The notes under the pieces are model-generated. The model was not told where the DNA came from. It searched no databases and saw nothing but the letters and a program-made list of their open reading frames with translations. The translations under genes and the position numbers were made by a program. Of a stretch of DNA of 64,000 nt, positions 1-11,908 are shown piece by piece. Numbering within the stretch: the first letter of the stretch is position 1; every line of letters starts with the position of its first letter. The stretch is from Symbiotaphrina buchneri (lineage: Eukaryota > Ascomycota > Symbiotaphrinales > Symbiotaphrinaceae), in assembly GCA_001599915.1 (NCBI GenBank), contig BCIG01000023.1, positions 310,001 through 374,000 of the forward strand. The letters are read 5' to 3'.

Positions 1-2980
1 TTCCGTTAGAGTTACTCTTGACGATACTGCCGTATTCAAAGCCTTCCATATTGTTGACTGTGACATGCAAGAACACAGAGTGGGTAGAGCTGTCCAAGAC
101 AGTGTAGGCCTGTTGATGAGGCACTTTGAAGTTGGGCGGGAAGAGCGCATCGGCGAAGGTTCTCCCGTCCACGCTGGCGTCGACTTTGAGGGTCTTCTGG
201 TCTGTGTCTTTTGCCGCAACGATGATGAACTCAGACATGGTCGCAAAATCCAGAATATCTTTGAATCGAACCTCCTTGTCCTCAAACCAGTTATCGCTAG
301 CAATCAGTTGTAGTGGCGCAGAAGTGTCCTCGTTGGCATATTGCTCGCAATATATAAGCTTTTCGTTTCCACCACGCCCCTCTTCAGTTATGAATTGGCA
401 CTTTCGCACGTATCGTAGGAGTGTCTGCCAATCATCACCAAGATTTTTCGTGATATGTGCCACTGCGTGACAATCATCGTTGAAAANCCCGCCGCAGTCC
501 CTTGCACCAGTCCAGATGAGCCATTCCTTATGGTTTGGATGGAATCCGAGAATCTGAAGCCGACTCTGATTTGGAGGATCAGGAGCCTCGAATGAGCGGA
601 GATTCTCCCCGCGACTAGTCGAATACCAGACAGTTTCCGTACCGGTAACGAAGAAGACCACGTCGTTGAAATAGTGATGAGGGTAGATAGCTACAACACC
701 TTCTCCCCAAAGGATCTCCTCCCACGTTTTGCCGTGATCATGGGTAAGGTAAATTTCCTGCTCGTTCGTGCGCATGACGATCGTTTCGTCGTCTCCGCTG
801 CTGGTTTCCGTACGTTCCAGGTAGTAATATTCCGTGAATTTGCTTGCACGGAATGTTGTGGTGGTGGATAGGATCTCGCCACTTCCTGGAGCTTGCACAG
901 CGTCACTACATTTCCACTCGACCTCCCCGTCTTTCTGAACACCACCCTTCCTTTCACAGTCATCTCCAGGAATCAGTCTGTAACCGGAGCTGCCAATGAA
1001 TGTGTCATCCATGCTCTTGCATTCACCCTCAGGGACCAGCAGCTTTCCGGCCGGTATGCAACCCGTTCCGTTGACTCCAGGCCTAAAGTTGTAATCACAC
1101 TCATAATCCTCATCCGAGCATTTGCAGCTCTCTGCTTGGACTTCAGGATCCTTGAATTCTTCGTCAATGAAACAGTCCGCATCAGCCTTTCTTCGACGGT
1201 ACCATTGCTTATGGCCCATGAGGCAATCGGGGTTACCGTCTTCGTCCAGCCGAGCATACCATTTCTCGAAGTCTTTGTCGGTGCATTTTCGCTCATGAAG
1301 GCCCTCAAAGTCCAGGGAAAAGACGACATGCTGTGCGCTTGATCCGCCACGCGTGGTACCTACGAGTACAAACTTCAGGCTCGTAGAATCAGGGGTAGTG
1401 GTCAATAACCTGGCCTTGATCTCCGTCCCCAAATCCGCCTTCTCCCAGCTTCGGCCATGATCAATGGAATAGGATACCTCACTTGTGAAGTCCTCGTCAA
1501 AGACAGCCACAAGTACAGCCCCTTGGTCTCCGAATTCATACTTGTGGGCTTGATCAAGTGCTTTGACCCATGTCAAACCGGCGTCATCGGAAACATACAA
1601 GTCGCATTCGTCATATTCTTTCAGATGCTTGCCAGTGTTCCCGACGCCCATGACGATACCAGGGGCCGGACTTGAGAAGACACGGCCAACATTGTTCATA
1701 TGTGTCACGGAATGTAGATGGAGGTCCTTGTTGCCGGCCCGTAAAGATTGCCAGGTTCTCCCATCATCGAAGCTGATCTTACTTTCGATTTGCTTCGTTC
1801 CAAGATAGGTGTTCTCCACCTCTTCCCAATTCTTCACGGTATTGACGATCACAATGCCTTGGATACCCTGCACCTTCTCAAAGTCGACGAACCCTTCCAT
1901 ATTCCGGTTTGTGTGTTCGATGTTGCGCGTGAAATATGTCCCGTTTGAATTGCTGGTCAGAAGAACCCCCATCGGACTGGTGGGTTTCGTGGTCAAGACG
2001 TCCACTTGAATGCTGTAATTGGTGGATTCCAATATGGTATATGCTTCTTCCTCAAGCTTGTGATCACTGGGAAATTCTGCCCTGTGCCAGGTTTCTGCGT
2101 CTTTGGTCACATAGAGGGCCAATTCATCAGTCCCTTCTGCCTTAGCAGCTGCAACGATGGAGCGCTTCACAGCAACCATGTTCAACACACCGGGCACGGT
2201 TCGCCCCGTATCCATAAGTGGTTCCACTTCCTCCACAAAGTCATTGTCCGTGTACACCAGCCGGTTGTCTTTAGGCCATGGCGAATAGCGCCCCTTGACC
2301 ACACAAAATATACGGTCTTCGTCCAGGGCCCGGTGCCCAGTAGTGAACAGCTCGGATGAACGAGCAAACATACAGCCTCTCGTGTCCTCCCGCAACTTCC
2401 TGATTGTGTCGAACCCATCCCGCGTCAGGTACGTCTAGAGTTCCGTGTTAGCACCTCCACGAAATTAAAGAAGGCATTGACCTCATGGGTCGCTATTTAC
2501 CGTCTCCGTGCATTCCCAACCTTCGCAGACTTGGCCGTGAAGTAATACTTTGTCACTGTCATCCGCATGAAAGCTCAAGGGAGGCCGGAACAGCGTCGGG
2601 GTGCCGTCGATCTCGAAATCCACCCAGGTCTCTCCTTGGTCTTTGGTAACCCAATGCGTCGAGCTGGGCCCCAACACATAGGCCACCTTGTTATCGAACG
2701 GATGCTGCCATAAGTCCCAAGCGTCACCCTCGGGTATATTTTTCACCAGACCCCACGATTCCCCTGCGTCCACTGAGCGATATACCGAACCTGCTTCACG
2801 ATCCTGGAAGAGGACAACGTCGGTATCGGCAAAATAGAACAGAGCGGAAGGCACATGATCGAAAGTCGTCTTGGTGATCCTTGGCCCATCCTTTTTCGCA
2901 TGAAGTAGGGGGGCGAACAACAAGAGCAAGGCCATCAGCAGCGGGACGATCCGGGCCGATGGGAGCCTGCGTGAGCTCAT
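1..2980 (-). CDS. VPS10: Vacuolar protein sorting receptor Vps10 (sortilin family), 3' part outside window
   Basis: Type I membrane receptor that carries carboxypeptidase Y and other hydrolases from late Golgi to the endosome/vacuole. Exon 1 is 2980-2501 and exon 2 runs from 2434 past the left edge. The 66-nt intron (2500-2435) has a gtaaat donor, a gctaac branch site and a ctag acceptor. About 970 residues are visible of the roughly 1,480 usual for fungal Vps10. The protein opens with a clear signal peptide (residues 1-28, [15 protein letters not shown]) followed by beta-propeller Asp-box repeats (S-x-D-x-G-x-[ST]-W). A cysteine-rich 10CC module lies near 1050-750, and the second Vps10 domain begins after it. 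The transmembrane segment and tail lie outside the window. An N at position 487 falls inside a codon but keeps the frame. It is divergent from the amidohydrolase gene. Confidence 0.95.
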
Positions 2981-3761
2981 CGTGTCCTCAGTAAGCTACC
3001 GCAGGGAGAAAGTCATATGGAGGGGATGAGCAGACGCCGACAAGCGAACAACGAGCGTGCCTGCATGCCCAGGAGGGAGTTGACGGGAAAGAGAAGAATA
3101 GGGTCAAGGTCCGTGGACCTTCTTCACAAATATAGGGAGGATGTCTGGTGAAGGAAAGTTGGCAGGCAGGTACACCTAGGTAAGGTAGGTAAGGTAAGGT
3201 CGTAGGTGTGGTGTCTGGCCTCGCTGCTCCTCTGTGCTGCTTGCCACCAGAGAAGAGAGACCTTAGCTGCCTCAACTGCTTGCTGTCCAACGAGGTAAGG
3301 AGGTATCTTATCTTAGAAGTACACGTATCACTCGCGGGCGACGGTCGACCTAGCCCCTCCGGTGGTCCCAATAGGCCAGATCGGCAACTTCAGGCCGGCA
3401 GAGTGCACTGGTGGACCGTTCTGCTTGCTCAACTCAGGGGGCGGCGGGCAAGCCAAGGGGCAAAGCTGGCCTTCCGGTACGGTATGGTAAAGTACCTGAA
3501 GAAAGGTACGGTAAAGTAAAGTCCTACAGTTAGCTTCGTACCTAAGGTAGGAGGCGCTAAGATAAGGCACAGCTGGAAGGTGATCGGACCTCCCCCGCAT
3601 CACAAAGATGACCCCCAAAGCTTCTTTGGCTTTGGAAGCCAAACCCCCTACCTGCTACCGTGCCATCGCTGCAATCATGGGCAGTATCTTTAATCACGTC
3701 TGCCATCTGATTGCATCGGAAAAGTCATAACAAGGCGTCTCTTGTCTGTGTAAAGTTCGCT
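2981..3761. other. Divergent intergenic region between VPS10 and amidohydrolase
   Basis: About 780 bases with no convincing gene. It holds two runs of the degenerate AAGGTA/TACCTT motif (about 3168-3205 and 3476-3520), which recurs in other gaps of this window. Presumably it contains both promoters; no TATA box stands out. Confidence 0.6.
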
Positions 3762-5255
3762 ATGTTGTACACACATGCTACCATTATCACCGTCAACAAA
3801 GATCGTGAGATCATTTTAGATGGAGCCATATTGGTCCGCAACGATGAGATCGCTGCGCTTGATAAATCTGATGCACTGGTCGCCCGCTATCCCGATGAGG
3901 AGACGACCGATCTGACCGGAAGGATCATTATCCCGGGCTTGGTGAACGCGCACATGCATTGTGCGCAGACGTTGCTGAGGGGCTGTGCAGATGACCTTGA
4001 ACTTGTAGGGTGGCTATGCGAAAGGGTCTGGGTTCTACAAGGAAACTTTTCAAAGAGCGATGGCGAGACCGCTGCAAGAGCGAGCGTGATTGATCTATTG
4101 AAATCAGGGACAACGTGCTTCCTGGAGAGCATGGTAAGCGCACCAGTCAACATCGTTCTCCCTCCATTGTTGACCGTGATACCGGTAGTTCGCTGACAGA
4201 TACGGTTTTGACGGCTTGTGCCATGCCGTTGAGCAGAGTGGCATTCGTGGCTGCTTAGGCAAGATTGTTATGGATACAGGAACCTATGCCAGCGACCCCA
4301 AATGGGCGATGCATCCGGGCCTTGTCGAAGACCGCGAGATGTCGCTGCTAGGAGCCCTCAAGATGTGGGAGAGGTGGGACGGAAAGGCAAACGGCCGCAT
4401 CAAGGTCTGGTTCGGTGCTCGGACACCTGGAGGGTAATTCACTCCCCGTGCCTCTCGAGGACGATGTCTGACGATTTCTACAGCGTCTCAGATGCCCTAT
4501 ATAGGGAGATGACTGCGATATCTCGGGAGAAGAACATTCCGATAACTATGCATTGCGCCGAGGTTCGAGCAGATCGTGATTTCTTTGCCTCCCGACATCA
4601 CAATCCCACGTCATACTGCGATTCGGTTGGCCTTCTGGGTCCAAGCACCGTGCTGGTGCATATGGTACATCTTGATTCGGAAGACATCGAAAACCTTGCG
4701 AGAACTGGGACCCATATTGTTCATTGTCCCACCTCGAATGCAAAACTTGCTTCAGGCATCTGCCCCGTGCCTGACTGCCTGCAGAGAGGGGTCAACGTAG
4801 CTCTGGGGACCGACGGTGCTCCTTGTAACAACACGAATGACCTCATGCAAGAACTCAAGCTGGCTGGTATCATACACAAGGTGAATGCCATGGACCCGAC
4901 TGTTGTTCCAGCCGAAGTCGTCCTTGAGATGGCCACCATTAATGGAGCACGTGCTGTTGGTTTGGAGAAGCAGATCGGAAGTCTAGAGGTTGGAAAGAAG
5001 GCCGATTTCGTTGCAGTGGACACGAGAAGGGTCGGCATGCAACCATGCTTCAACCCGGTGAGCGCAGTCGTCTATGTAGCTACCAGCCAGGATGTGGAAT
5101 TGGTGGTTGTGGACGGGAGGGAAGTCGTAAAGGATGGAAAGATTGTGACCATGGACGAAGATCAAGTCTGGCGCGAGGCCATGCGGGCTGCAGAAGGAAT
5201 TGTGGAGCGTGCGGGCCTCAAAGAAAAGGTCAAGCCAAGGTGGCCAATGAGATAG
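3762..5255 (+). CDS. Amidohydrolase of the MTA/SAH deaminase - chlorohydrolase type
   Basis: Metal-dependent hydrolase of the amidohydrolase superfamily, closest in pattern to 5-methylthioadenosine/S-adenosylhomocysteine deaminases and TrzN/AtzA-type chlorohydrolases; the true substrate cannot be read from sequence. Exons are 3762-4133, 4189-4433 and 4484-5255, giving 462 residues. The frame favours acceptor ggtag at 4188, which restores the family motif FADRYGFDG. Predicted metal and catalytic residues are present: NAHMHC (H64, H66), ITMHCAEV (H229, E232), H268 and GTDGAP (D316). I chose the ATG at 3762 because MLYTHATIITV aligns with the usual family start; a further upstream start has no ATG. 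Introns are 55 and 50 nt. No signal peptide or membrane segment is seen, so it is probably cytosolic. Guanine deaminase is a weaker alternative. Confidence 0.9.
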
Positions 5256-5731
5256 TCACCGCAACCATGGATTGGTAGGGAGGCGATCAGGCCCTCCCGT
5301 TTTATTATCAGGTGTTTGAACTGAACTTGTCCATTGCATGAAGAGTAATTGTCAGAGTGAGACTTGGTCGCAAAGGGACAATCTGTGAGTTATCGCGAAA
5401 GTGATCATGCTAGTGATGCCTCTCCAGCCGGATAGAGTCATGAGGTCTATCAGCAGGGGCGTAGTCGAGAATCCACTGTCGTCGATGTATGCAGCGGTTT
5501 GGCTTATGCGGCCGCAAGCCTTGAACTTCGCCACTCCTCCTCAGAGGTCACTGACAAAGAGTACGGGGGTGGATGAGATGACTTGCTTCAAGCTCCCCGA
5601 CCATCGCCAATCGGGATTGGCATAATTGACTGTGCTCAGCGCAGACACTAGCCTAGAAATTCCAGTCCCAACTCAGAGGACGCACGCCTTGTTCACATGA
5701 GCCCTACCTTTTGGACTGAGTCTGCCGTTGT
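5256..5731. other. Convergent intergenic region
   Basis: About 475 bases between two converging 3' ends. I see no gene, repeat or RNA signature; presumably two 3' UTRs. Confidence 0.5.
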
Positions 5732-7423
5732 TTATCCCACCCTCACCTTCTTCCAAGCTTTGATGGCATCCTGCATGTCAGCTAGAACACCTCCTTCGCT
5801 GGCGGTTGAAGACTCCTTTAGGAGACTCAGAATGCAAGAAGCTTCACAAAGCTGGACCACAGAGTTCTTAACCGAATCCCAGTGAGTCCTGTTCATCCCG
5901 CCCGATTCACTCCAGCTCAACCACCTGTCGAGCATTTCGCAGAGACCAACTGCCTTCGTCGATTCGAATGCCATCTTATAGAGAAGAGTTTCTACGATAT
6001 CCCGAGGACAACAGCCTTCGATTGCGTGGCCGTTGCGAACCATCCATTTCAAGCAAGCTTCTGCAACTCTCCTAATATCAAGCCTCGGAGAGTTCAGGGC
6101 CTCTGTGAGCCGTCTTTCCTCCCGCTCTACTCGCCGCTGCTGCTCTTCTCGCGCTCGATCAATGAAGGCCCACTTCTCCTCTTCCTGGCGTGCAATGCGC
6201 GCTGCTGCTGCCTGGGCCGGTTCCATCATGCGCTCAGCCTGCATCCTTCGCGACTGTTTAAGAAAATCATTATGACGTGCAGTTTGATCGGCCCGTGTGT
6301 CGTAGGCTGTAGCCCAAGTTGGAGTATCTTGTTCATCCATCAAAGCAAGTAAAACCATCACGCCGCAAGGCATGCTATCGCGTTTGGCGAAAAGAAGCAC
6401 GTGTTCGGGAATGGCGTAGGACCAGAGCCCTATACCTTTGCTTGCTTGAACCGCGGTCACGGCGCTCGCGTACCACATTTGCAAACTTTCTGACCGATCT
6501 GCCCCTATAATTATATGATCGATATTAATGGCAGGGCCTGGTAGGAAATCATGGTCCTCTTGCAGCGCGGTTTGTACGCCCTTCGAGGAGACATGGAGCC
6601 TGAGAGTACTTCGCATGGATTTGCAAAGACCTGCTTTGCCTCCATCGATTGGTGGTCCCCTCGGAAAATGCAGTTCATCATCCGTTTGTGCAGTATTGTC
6701 CTTCTCTACTGGCTCCCGCGGCGGATATGCTGGCTCAGGCTGCCACACAGTTCCGGGAGACGCATCTTTGAGGGGTTTAACAGCGCAAGATCCATCCACG
6801 CGCACCCAATACGGTGGAAGGGATTTGGTGTCCCTCCTGTCCCAATTCCTGTTCCATAAAAGACTGAGGGAGAGGTTACCATCAGAATCATCGGGTGCAG
6901 CGAGCCGCAGCACAGGTTTAATCGTATCTGGAGACAGCAATAACCTGGTTCCTGTCGGCGTCCACAAGCCCGATGTCCGCAGCATCTTCCAACCATCAAC
7001 GCTCGGGACAGCTCCACGATCCAGTAAGAATGCGATTAGTTCTTCGAAGTCGACCTCTGCCTGTGGCTGCCGCAATTCGTCCTTATATTGTAGCCTGTAG
7101 ATCCGGTGTCCGATCACCAGCATATCCCAGTTGAATACAGTCCACGACCCGCCGCGAATGGTTGAGGGTGAGCCCGAGAGCGACCAATACTTCGGATCAT
7201 CCCGCTGGAGAGGAGATATCGTGTAACAAGGAAGTTCTATTTCTACTAGGCCAGAGATCAAACTGCCCCTCGTGATTGCGTGTAAGCCATTGTGGCACAA
7301 CTCGCGTTTGATATGGTTGAGACTTATGAGGGCATTGATGAAGGTGTAGAGGATGGGGAGCACACCGAGCACCGCTAACGGAACCCCGATATACGTGATG
7401 ATGTCGGAAGCATCAGATGACAT
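5732..7423 (-). CDS. Unrecognised fungal membrane protein with central coiled coil
   Basis: One uninterrupted reading frame of 563 residues. I do not recognise the family. An N-terminal hydrophobic segment (about residues 8-34, ITYIGVPLAVLGVLPILYTF) looks like one transmembrane helix or a signal anchor. A predicted globular part with many W and G residues follows, then a strongly charged Arg/Glu-rich stretch (about residues 385-445, including REEQQRRVEREERRL) that is probably a helical coiled coil, then a helical C-terminus. The length without introns is unusual here, where most neighbours have 2-8 introns. The ATG at 7423 is the first in frame and immediately precedes the hydrophobic segment. 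Similar proteins annotated as hypothetical are common in Pezizomycotina; function unknown. Confidence 0.75.
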   Translation of the reverse strand: MSSDASDIITYIGVPLAVLGVLPILYTFINALISLNHIKRELCHNGLHAITRGSLISGLVEIELPCYTISPLQRDDPKYWSLSGSPSTIRGGSWTVFNWDMLVIGHRIYRLQYKDELRQPQAEVDFEELIAFLLDRGAVPSVDGWKMLRTSGLWTPTGTRLLLSPDTIKPVLRLAAPDDSDGNLSLSLLWNRNWDRRDTKSLPPYWVRVDGSCAVKPLKDASPGTVWQPEPAYPPREPVEKDNTAQTDDELHFPRGPPIDGGKAGLCKSMRSTLRLHVSSKGVQTALQEDHDFLPGPAINIDHIIIGADRSESLQMWYASAVTAVQASKGIGLWSYAIPEHVLLFAKRDSMPCGVMVLLALMDEQDTPTWATAYDTRADQTARHNDFLKQSRRMQAERMMEPAQAAAARIARQEEEKWAFIDRAREEQQRRVEREERRLTEALNSPRLDIRRVAEACLKWMVRNGHAIEGCCPRDIVETLLYKMAFESTKAVGLCEMLDRWLSWSESGGMNRTHWDSVKNSVVQLCEASCILSLLKESSTASEGGVLADMQDAIKAWKKVRVG

Positions 7424-7942
7424 AGCAATGGCAGTGCCACTGCACCAATAGGTATCCTATGTCGTCGTCGCCGACCAGCTTACCTATGTTGTGACTTGTG
7501 AGGGCGACCGACGGAGCGGTCGGTTGATGGTAGCCGTCAGGGGTTCAATTAAGCCAGCAGTTGGCGATCGGGGGTTGATCAAGCTTCGGAGGTGGACCTA
7601 GCGAATGTTCGGTGCTCGCTAGGAGATTTAAGTAGGTAGGTAAGCTACTGTACCTTACCATAAGGTACTCTGTACTCCCACCTGTGGTGCGAAGTAAGGT
7701 ACCTTCGCGTCGTGCGCATTTTCCCTAAGGTCCAAGCGCGTCAGTACATGTAACCAAGCCTTTTCCTTTCATAAATGCACCGATAGGTCCGATACATCCA
7801 GTGAGTCAAGCCCGGAGAACAAAAGATGGAGAAAGGTACCAAAAGGAGGTTTGGTGAAATACCCAAAAATCCCCGACGTATTCGATTCCACCCGAATATT
7901 CCCGTCCACGGATCACAAAACTCTCGATCAAGCATGCTCTAC
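7424..7942. other. Intergenic region with TACC/GGTA motif cluster
   Basis: Upstream region of the 563-residue protein and downstream of the next gene. It contains a cluster of GTAGGTAGGTAAG, GTACCTTACC, AAGGTACT and AAGGTACC elements at about 7632-7704. No reading frame looks coding. Confidence 0.55.
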
Positions 7943-9164
7943 CTACAGCTCGTCGAACAGACGCAATGTAGGGTCATCCTCCACCGAAGCACTGGGAGGT
8001 CTTTCACTGCTTGGCGGATTAGATGCAGCCGTCGTACTGGTATTGGCCATCGCGGCTGCGTGGGGAGAAGACGACTTGGTGTCTGCGATAAGATGATTCG
8101 CTTTCTGTACTTCAGGAATGCTACCGCTGGTTCGATAAACCGCCAGATGTTGGAGTATGATCAAAATCACGACACCGAGCACCAAAGCCGAGGTCGTGCC
8201 CCAGAGAATGCGTAATCGCCCTAGTGGTACTGTTAACAGGGTCGGGGGATACGGAGATTGGGGGCATTGCACGCACAGCTTGTTTTCGCCTGCCATTCCC
8301 CTTCTTTTCTCTCCCAATTGTTGACCCGCTCGCTAGCTTTGACCAACCTTGCGTTCAGCGCCTTTACTCGCTCTCTTCCTGTTGTTATGCGCCCCTCGAC
8401 TCGTGCTATTCTCTTCTGCTGAGACTCGAAACCGCCGAAGCCGTCAATCTGCTCCTGAATCTCGGTGGTGGTGGCATCTGCATCGCTTTCGAACTGTGCG
8501 CGTAATTTCGTAGTCGCGGTGGAAAGCTCTTCCAACTGAGAGATGGTATTCTGCAGAAAGCTAGCTTTCTCAAGAATACTATAGTACGTATTGTCCAGTC
8601 GACGAGTCGTGGAAGTAGCCAGGCTAGCAAGGGCATCCAACGAGCGGTAAAGTTCCCTACACCCAGCCCTGACGTTAGAAATGAAGCATTTAGGCGAAAG
8701 GGGCGACCGTAGAAGCCATGTAGACAGAGGACTGACTCGTTACGTTTGATTCTATTCCGCTTTGCTGCCGCAGGATCAAGATTGACCAGTCCCTTCCCGT
8801 CGGGCTCGATGACACTGTCCCCATTGCCCCATTCCGCCACTGTGAGGCTTCCTCTTCGACTTTCCAAAGGTGTGTGGGCTAGGCTCTGAGCGGTAGTTGC
8901 GTGAGCCACATTCTCGGATAGTAGGCTAGAAGGCGCTCGAGGATTGACGGCGGACTGAGCAGCGCCTTGCTGTTTTGAATTGCCATGCGCGCTGAGGGGA
9001 TCGAAGTCCCGGGGATGATGCCGACTCCGGTCATGGTGGTGGCCATGCATGGCAGAACGCCTCAAGTATCTTGAGCTCGAACTCGTTGCATTTTGGGGCG
9101 GCGACACGTCCGGCAGAGCAGTAAGAGAGCGGAAGAGAAGGGGCCGACGGGAGTGGGATTCCAT
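7943..9164 (-). CDS. Unrecognised coiled-coil protein with C-terminal transmembrane helix
   Basis: I model three exons: 9164-8737, 8656-8277 and 8220-7943, giving 361 residues. The N-terminal third is low-complexity with His/Arg-rich runs (HGHHHDRSRHH). Exon 2 encodes helical heptad-like sequence beginning LYRSLDALASLATSTTRRLD, and exon 3 holds a hydrophobic helix near TTSALVLGVVILIILQHLAV followed by a short Ser/Pro tail. The topology resembles a tail-proximal membrane anchor with a cytosolic coiled coil. The first intron uses donor gtcagt (8736-8657), which is the only choice that keeps frame; the better-looking gtaacg a few bases upstream does not. For the second intron two acceptors 8 bases apart are possible and I prefer ccactag. 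No family assigned. Confidence 0.7.
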
Positions 9165-9731
9165 GTGCGGTGACTGCCCGTCAGATAAGGTACGTACAGG
9201 TTGATTAAGGTAAGATAACAAAACCACAAAGGTGGTTACGGGCCACGGTACGTCGTACACCCTCCGTTTCACTCAGCACGGGAGAGGCTGGGGAAAGCGG
9301 GCCTGTCCACCTGCAACGGGAAGTTCTTTGACAACTGAGGGAGGGAGGAGGATGATGCTGGTCAGCAGGCAACGTTTAAGCGAGAGCTGCTAACTCCGTA
9401 ATTCGCACGTTTCAAGATTGAGCTATGGGAAGGTCCGAATCTCTTGAGCGAGAAAGATCAGCCGCAGCGCAAACATTTGCAAATCTCACATAGCTTCCCA
9501 TTCAAAACTGTAGGTACGAGACAGCATAAGAGTAGATTGTCGCCCCATGAAACCTCGATGGGGTTCCTGCTCGTAACCTCATGCGGCGTAACCCCAACCT
9601 GTTTTAATCCTTCCCACCTTTAAACGCCAAATGAAGGATTGATATCAGAAGAACGCCATCTTGTCGTAGAGTCTGCCCATCTGAGGCGGGAGGGAGCAGT
9701 ATGCGCCCATCCAAACCCCTCAATCATGCAT
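9165..9731. other. Intergenic region
   Basis: About 570 bases. GGTACGTAC/AAGGTAAG motifs occur at about 9184-9215 near the start of the coiled-coil gene. A longer in-frame start at 9272 would extend that gene by 36 residues but adds no recognisable sequence. The rest shows nothing. Confidence 0.5.
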
Positions 9732-10149
9732 TCAAGACTTGAGCATCTTGTTCCTCTTTTCGCGGCGCTTGAGCCGCTCGACTCTCTTCCGGTGCATCTT
9801 CTCGGCCATTTTTTCAAAGCGCTCCTTCTCTTCCTTGGCTGCTCTCCTGTCTTTGATGACTTGTATGCGCTGTTGCCGCTCAGCTTCCTTCTCCTCCTTC
9901 ATCTCCTTCTCCTTGGCCTTCACCGCCTCCAGCATCTTGCGCTGCTCAGCGCGTTTGGCGTACGAGCTGTTGCCAGCCTTTGGGCGGAAAGCTGACTTCC
10001 TCGAATGCCATTGCTTCCCTATGTAAGTCGTCAGCTGGAGAGCCCCTCTTCGATACAGTGGCCCACCATAACGTACCATTCTTGCGCATACCCGTCATGC
10101 CCTCAACACTCTTCGGAGGCGCAGGAAGAGTTACCGTCGTATCCGCCAT
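9732..10149 (-). CDS. CGR1: rRNA-processing protein Cgr1
   Basis: Small nucleolar protein needed for 60S subunit pre-rRNA processing. Two exons (10149-10077 and 10018-9732) encode 119 residues, the usual size. The intron (58 nt) runs from gtacgt to acatag and joins MRKNG to KQWH, reproducing the family motif GMRKNGKQWH with its following K-x-A-F-R-P. The C-terminal two-thirds is the diagnostic highly charged helix, rich in K, E and R, ending in [18 protein letters not shown]. The short N-terminus carries a Thr/Pro-rich stretch. It is transcribed divergently from the ornithine carrier gene. Confidence 0.96.
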
Positions 10150-10777
10150 GACTGCACCTATGCAGAGGATCTGCAGCGTAGGCGTTAGGTCGTACCGGCA
10201 GTGCAAAAGTTGCGATTGCTAAAGTGCTAATGATGGTGCCGAGACTTTTTTTTTGGACGTGAAAAGGAAATACGTGGAGAGGAAGGTAAGATAAGGTACG
10301 GAGTACCGGTACCATGTATCGATGTTGGTATGATCCCTTACCTTACTCGTACATGTACCTTACTTTTTTCGAGTAAGGTACCTTACCCAACTTTTATCTA
10401 AGGTTTATCAGATCCTTCTAGCGTCAGAAAATTGCGGGCCAGAGGGAACCCACAAGGCGGTGAGGACTCGCTCACCCCTCGTGGCCGTAACAGTACTCTT
10501 TCTTACTCGTCAAGCCCTGGAAGGAAATATTTCTTTGACAGCAAGTTTGCACAATACGAGCACTGCGCTGCACAGCCGATCTCGCCTTGACATTTCCTCC
10601 AGTTCTTACCGATCTTACCCGTACCCAGACGAGGCCCGCCAACCGCACTTTGCTCCCGTCAATTAGTTCACCACAAAGGACGTGTGCAATGTGCGAGCCA
10701 TAGCATAAGGGCGTCTCTTGGGCTCCTGGGAACGGCCACCTTGCAAGGTCCCCGCCAATTCTCATCCGTTTCAGAAG
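10150..10777. other. Divergent promoter region between CGR1 and ORT1
   Basis: About 630 bases. The segment 10283-10391 is dense in motifs: GTACGGAGTAC at 10296-10306, GGTACCATG, and several TACCTTAC and AAGGTACC elements, partly as inverted copies. This is the densest motif block in the window and sits between two divergent 5' ends. Confidence 0.6.
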
Positions 10778-11908
10778 ATGATGGAAGTCGAACAACGGCC
10801 CATATCTACCCCCACAGCGGCAAGCAGGGCCGGAGACGAGTCAAAATTGCGTGCTCAGGGAATAGAGGCGGTCAAGGATATCGCCTTCGGATCGGTAAGA
10901 AGACTGCCCCCTTTGAGAGGGTCGATTTGACCACATATGTTTTCCGGCACTGACAGGATGTATGGCATCAGATAGCCGGGGTCGGGGGCAAATTTATCGA
11001 ATACCCTTTCGACACGGTCAAGGTCCGTCTACAGTCACAGCCAGATCATCTGCCTCTGCGCTATGCTGGACCTCTAGATTGTTTCAAGCAGGCTCTGAGG
11101 AATGAGGGCTTTAGTGGGCTGTATCGAGGGATAAGCGCTCCGTTGGCTGGTGCTGCCGTGGAAACCAGCTCTCTTTTCTTTAGCGTAAGCGCGTCGATGC
11201 ACACTCCCCGTTAGATCACAAGAGAGGACGCTGACAGCAGCACAGTATAGATTGGCACAAGATGCTCTTCAAGCCACTGTCCTATCGCCCTCCGAGCCGC
11301 TTCCACTATCAGCGTTACTCTGCTGTGGGGCCGCTTCTGGAGCCTTTACCTCGATGCTCCTCACCCCAATTGAGCTCATTAAGTGTCAGATGCAGGTTCC
11401 TGCAGTGTCTCAGGGCGTGACCCGCAGCCCTCGCGCTACAGGGATTGTGACGCTCATTGCGGCGGTATATCGAACGCATGGCATTGGCGGCTTTTGGCAT
11501 GGACAACTAGGCACTCTCATCCGTGAGACGGGAGGTTCTGCTGCCTGGTTCGGAAGTTACGAGGGCGCCTCTGCACTATTTCATTCTATGAATGACCCAG
11601 AATCTTCACCGACAGACCATCATACGCGCCTACCAGTCTACCAACAAATGACTGCAGGGGCGGTGGCAGGCATGTCGTACAATTTCATTTGTTACCCAGC
11701 GGATACAGTCAAGTCACGGATGCAAACCGACCAAGCGCGGCATGGAGAAGGGCCGCGGCCTACATTTTGGGCCGTTGGTAGGGCGCTGTGGCAACAGCAT
11801 GGTCTGCGAGGGTTCTACCGGGGGTGTGGGATCACCGTCGGGAGGGCAGCACCAAGCTCGGCCATCATCTTTTCAATCTACGAGACCTTAAAGCGCTGGT
11901 TTGAGTGA
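10778..11908 (+). CDS. ORT1: Mitochondrial ornithine carrier (Ort1/AmcA/ARG-13 type)
   Basis: Inner-membrane SLC25 carrier exchanging ornithine between matrix and cytosol for arginine biosynthesis. Exons 10778-10894, 10972-11184 and 11246-11908 give 330 residues. Three tandem carrier repeats are visible, each with a P-x-[DE]-x-[IVLAM]-[KR] signature: [22 protein letters not shown] and [11 protein letters not shown]. The C-terminal [18 protein letters not shown] segment is characteristic of the ornithine/ARG-13 subgroup and separates it from carnitine carriers. Introns are 76 and 61 nt, both phase 0. The start has two adjacent ATGs; I take the first (10778). No cleavable presequence, as usual for carriers. 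Confidence 0.95.

Noticed and set aside
8657-8743. Intron donor gtaacg in the coiled-coil gene
   Set aside because: It is a better consensus than gtcagt, but with either acceptor it does not keep the downstream frame.
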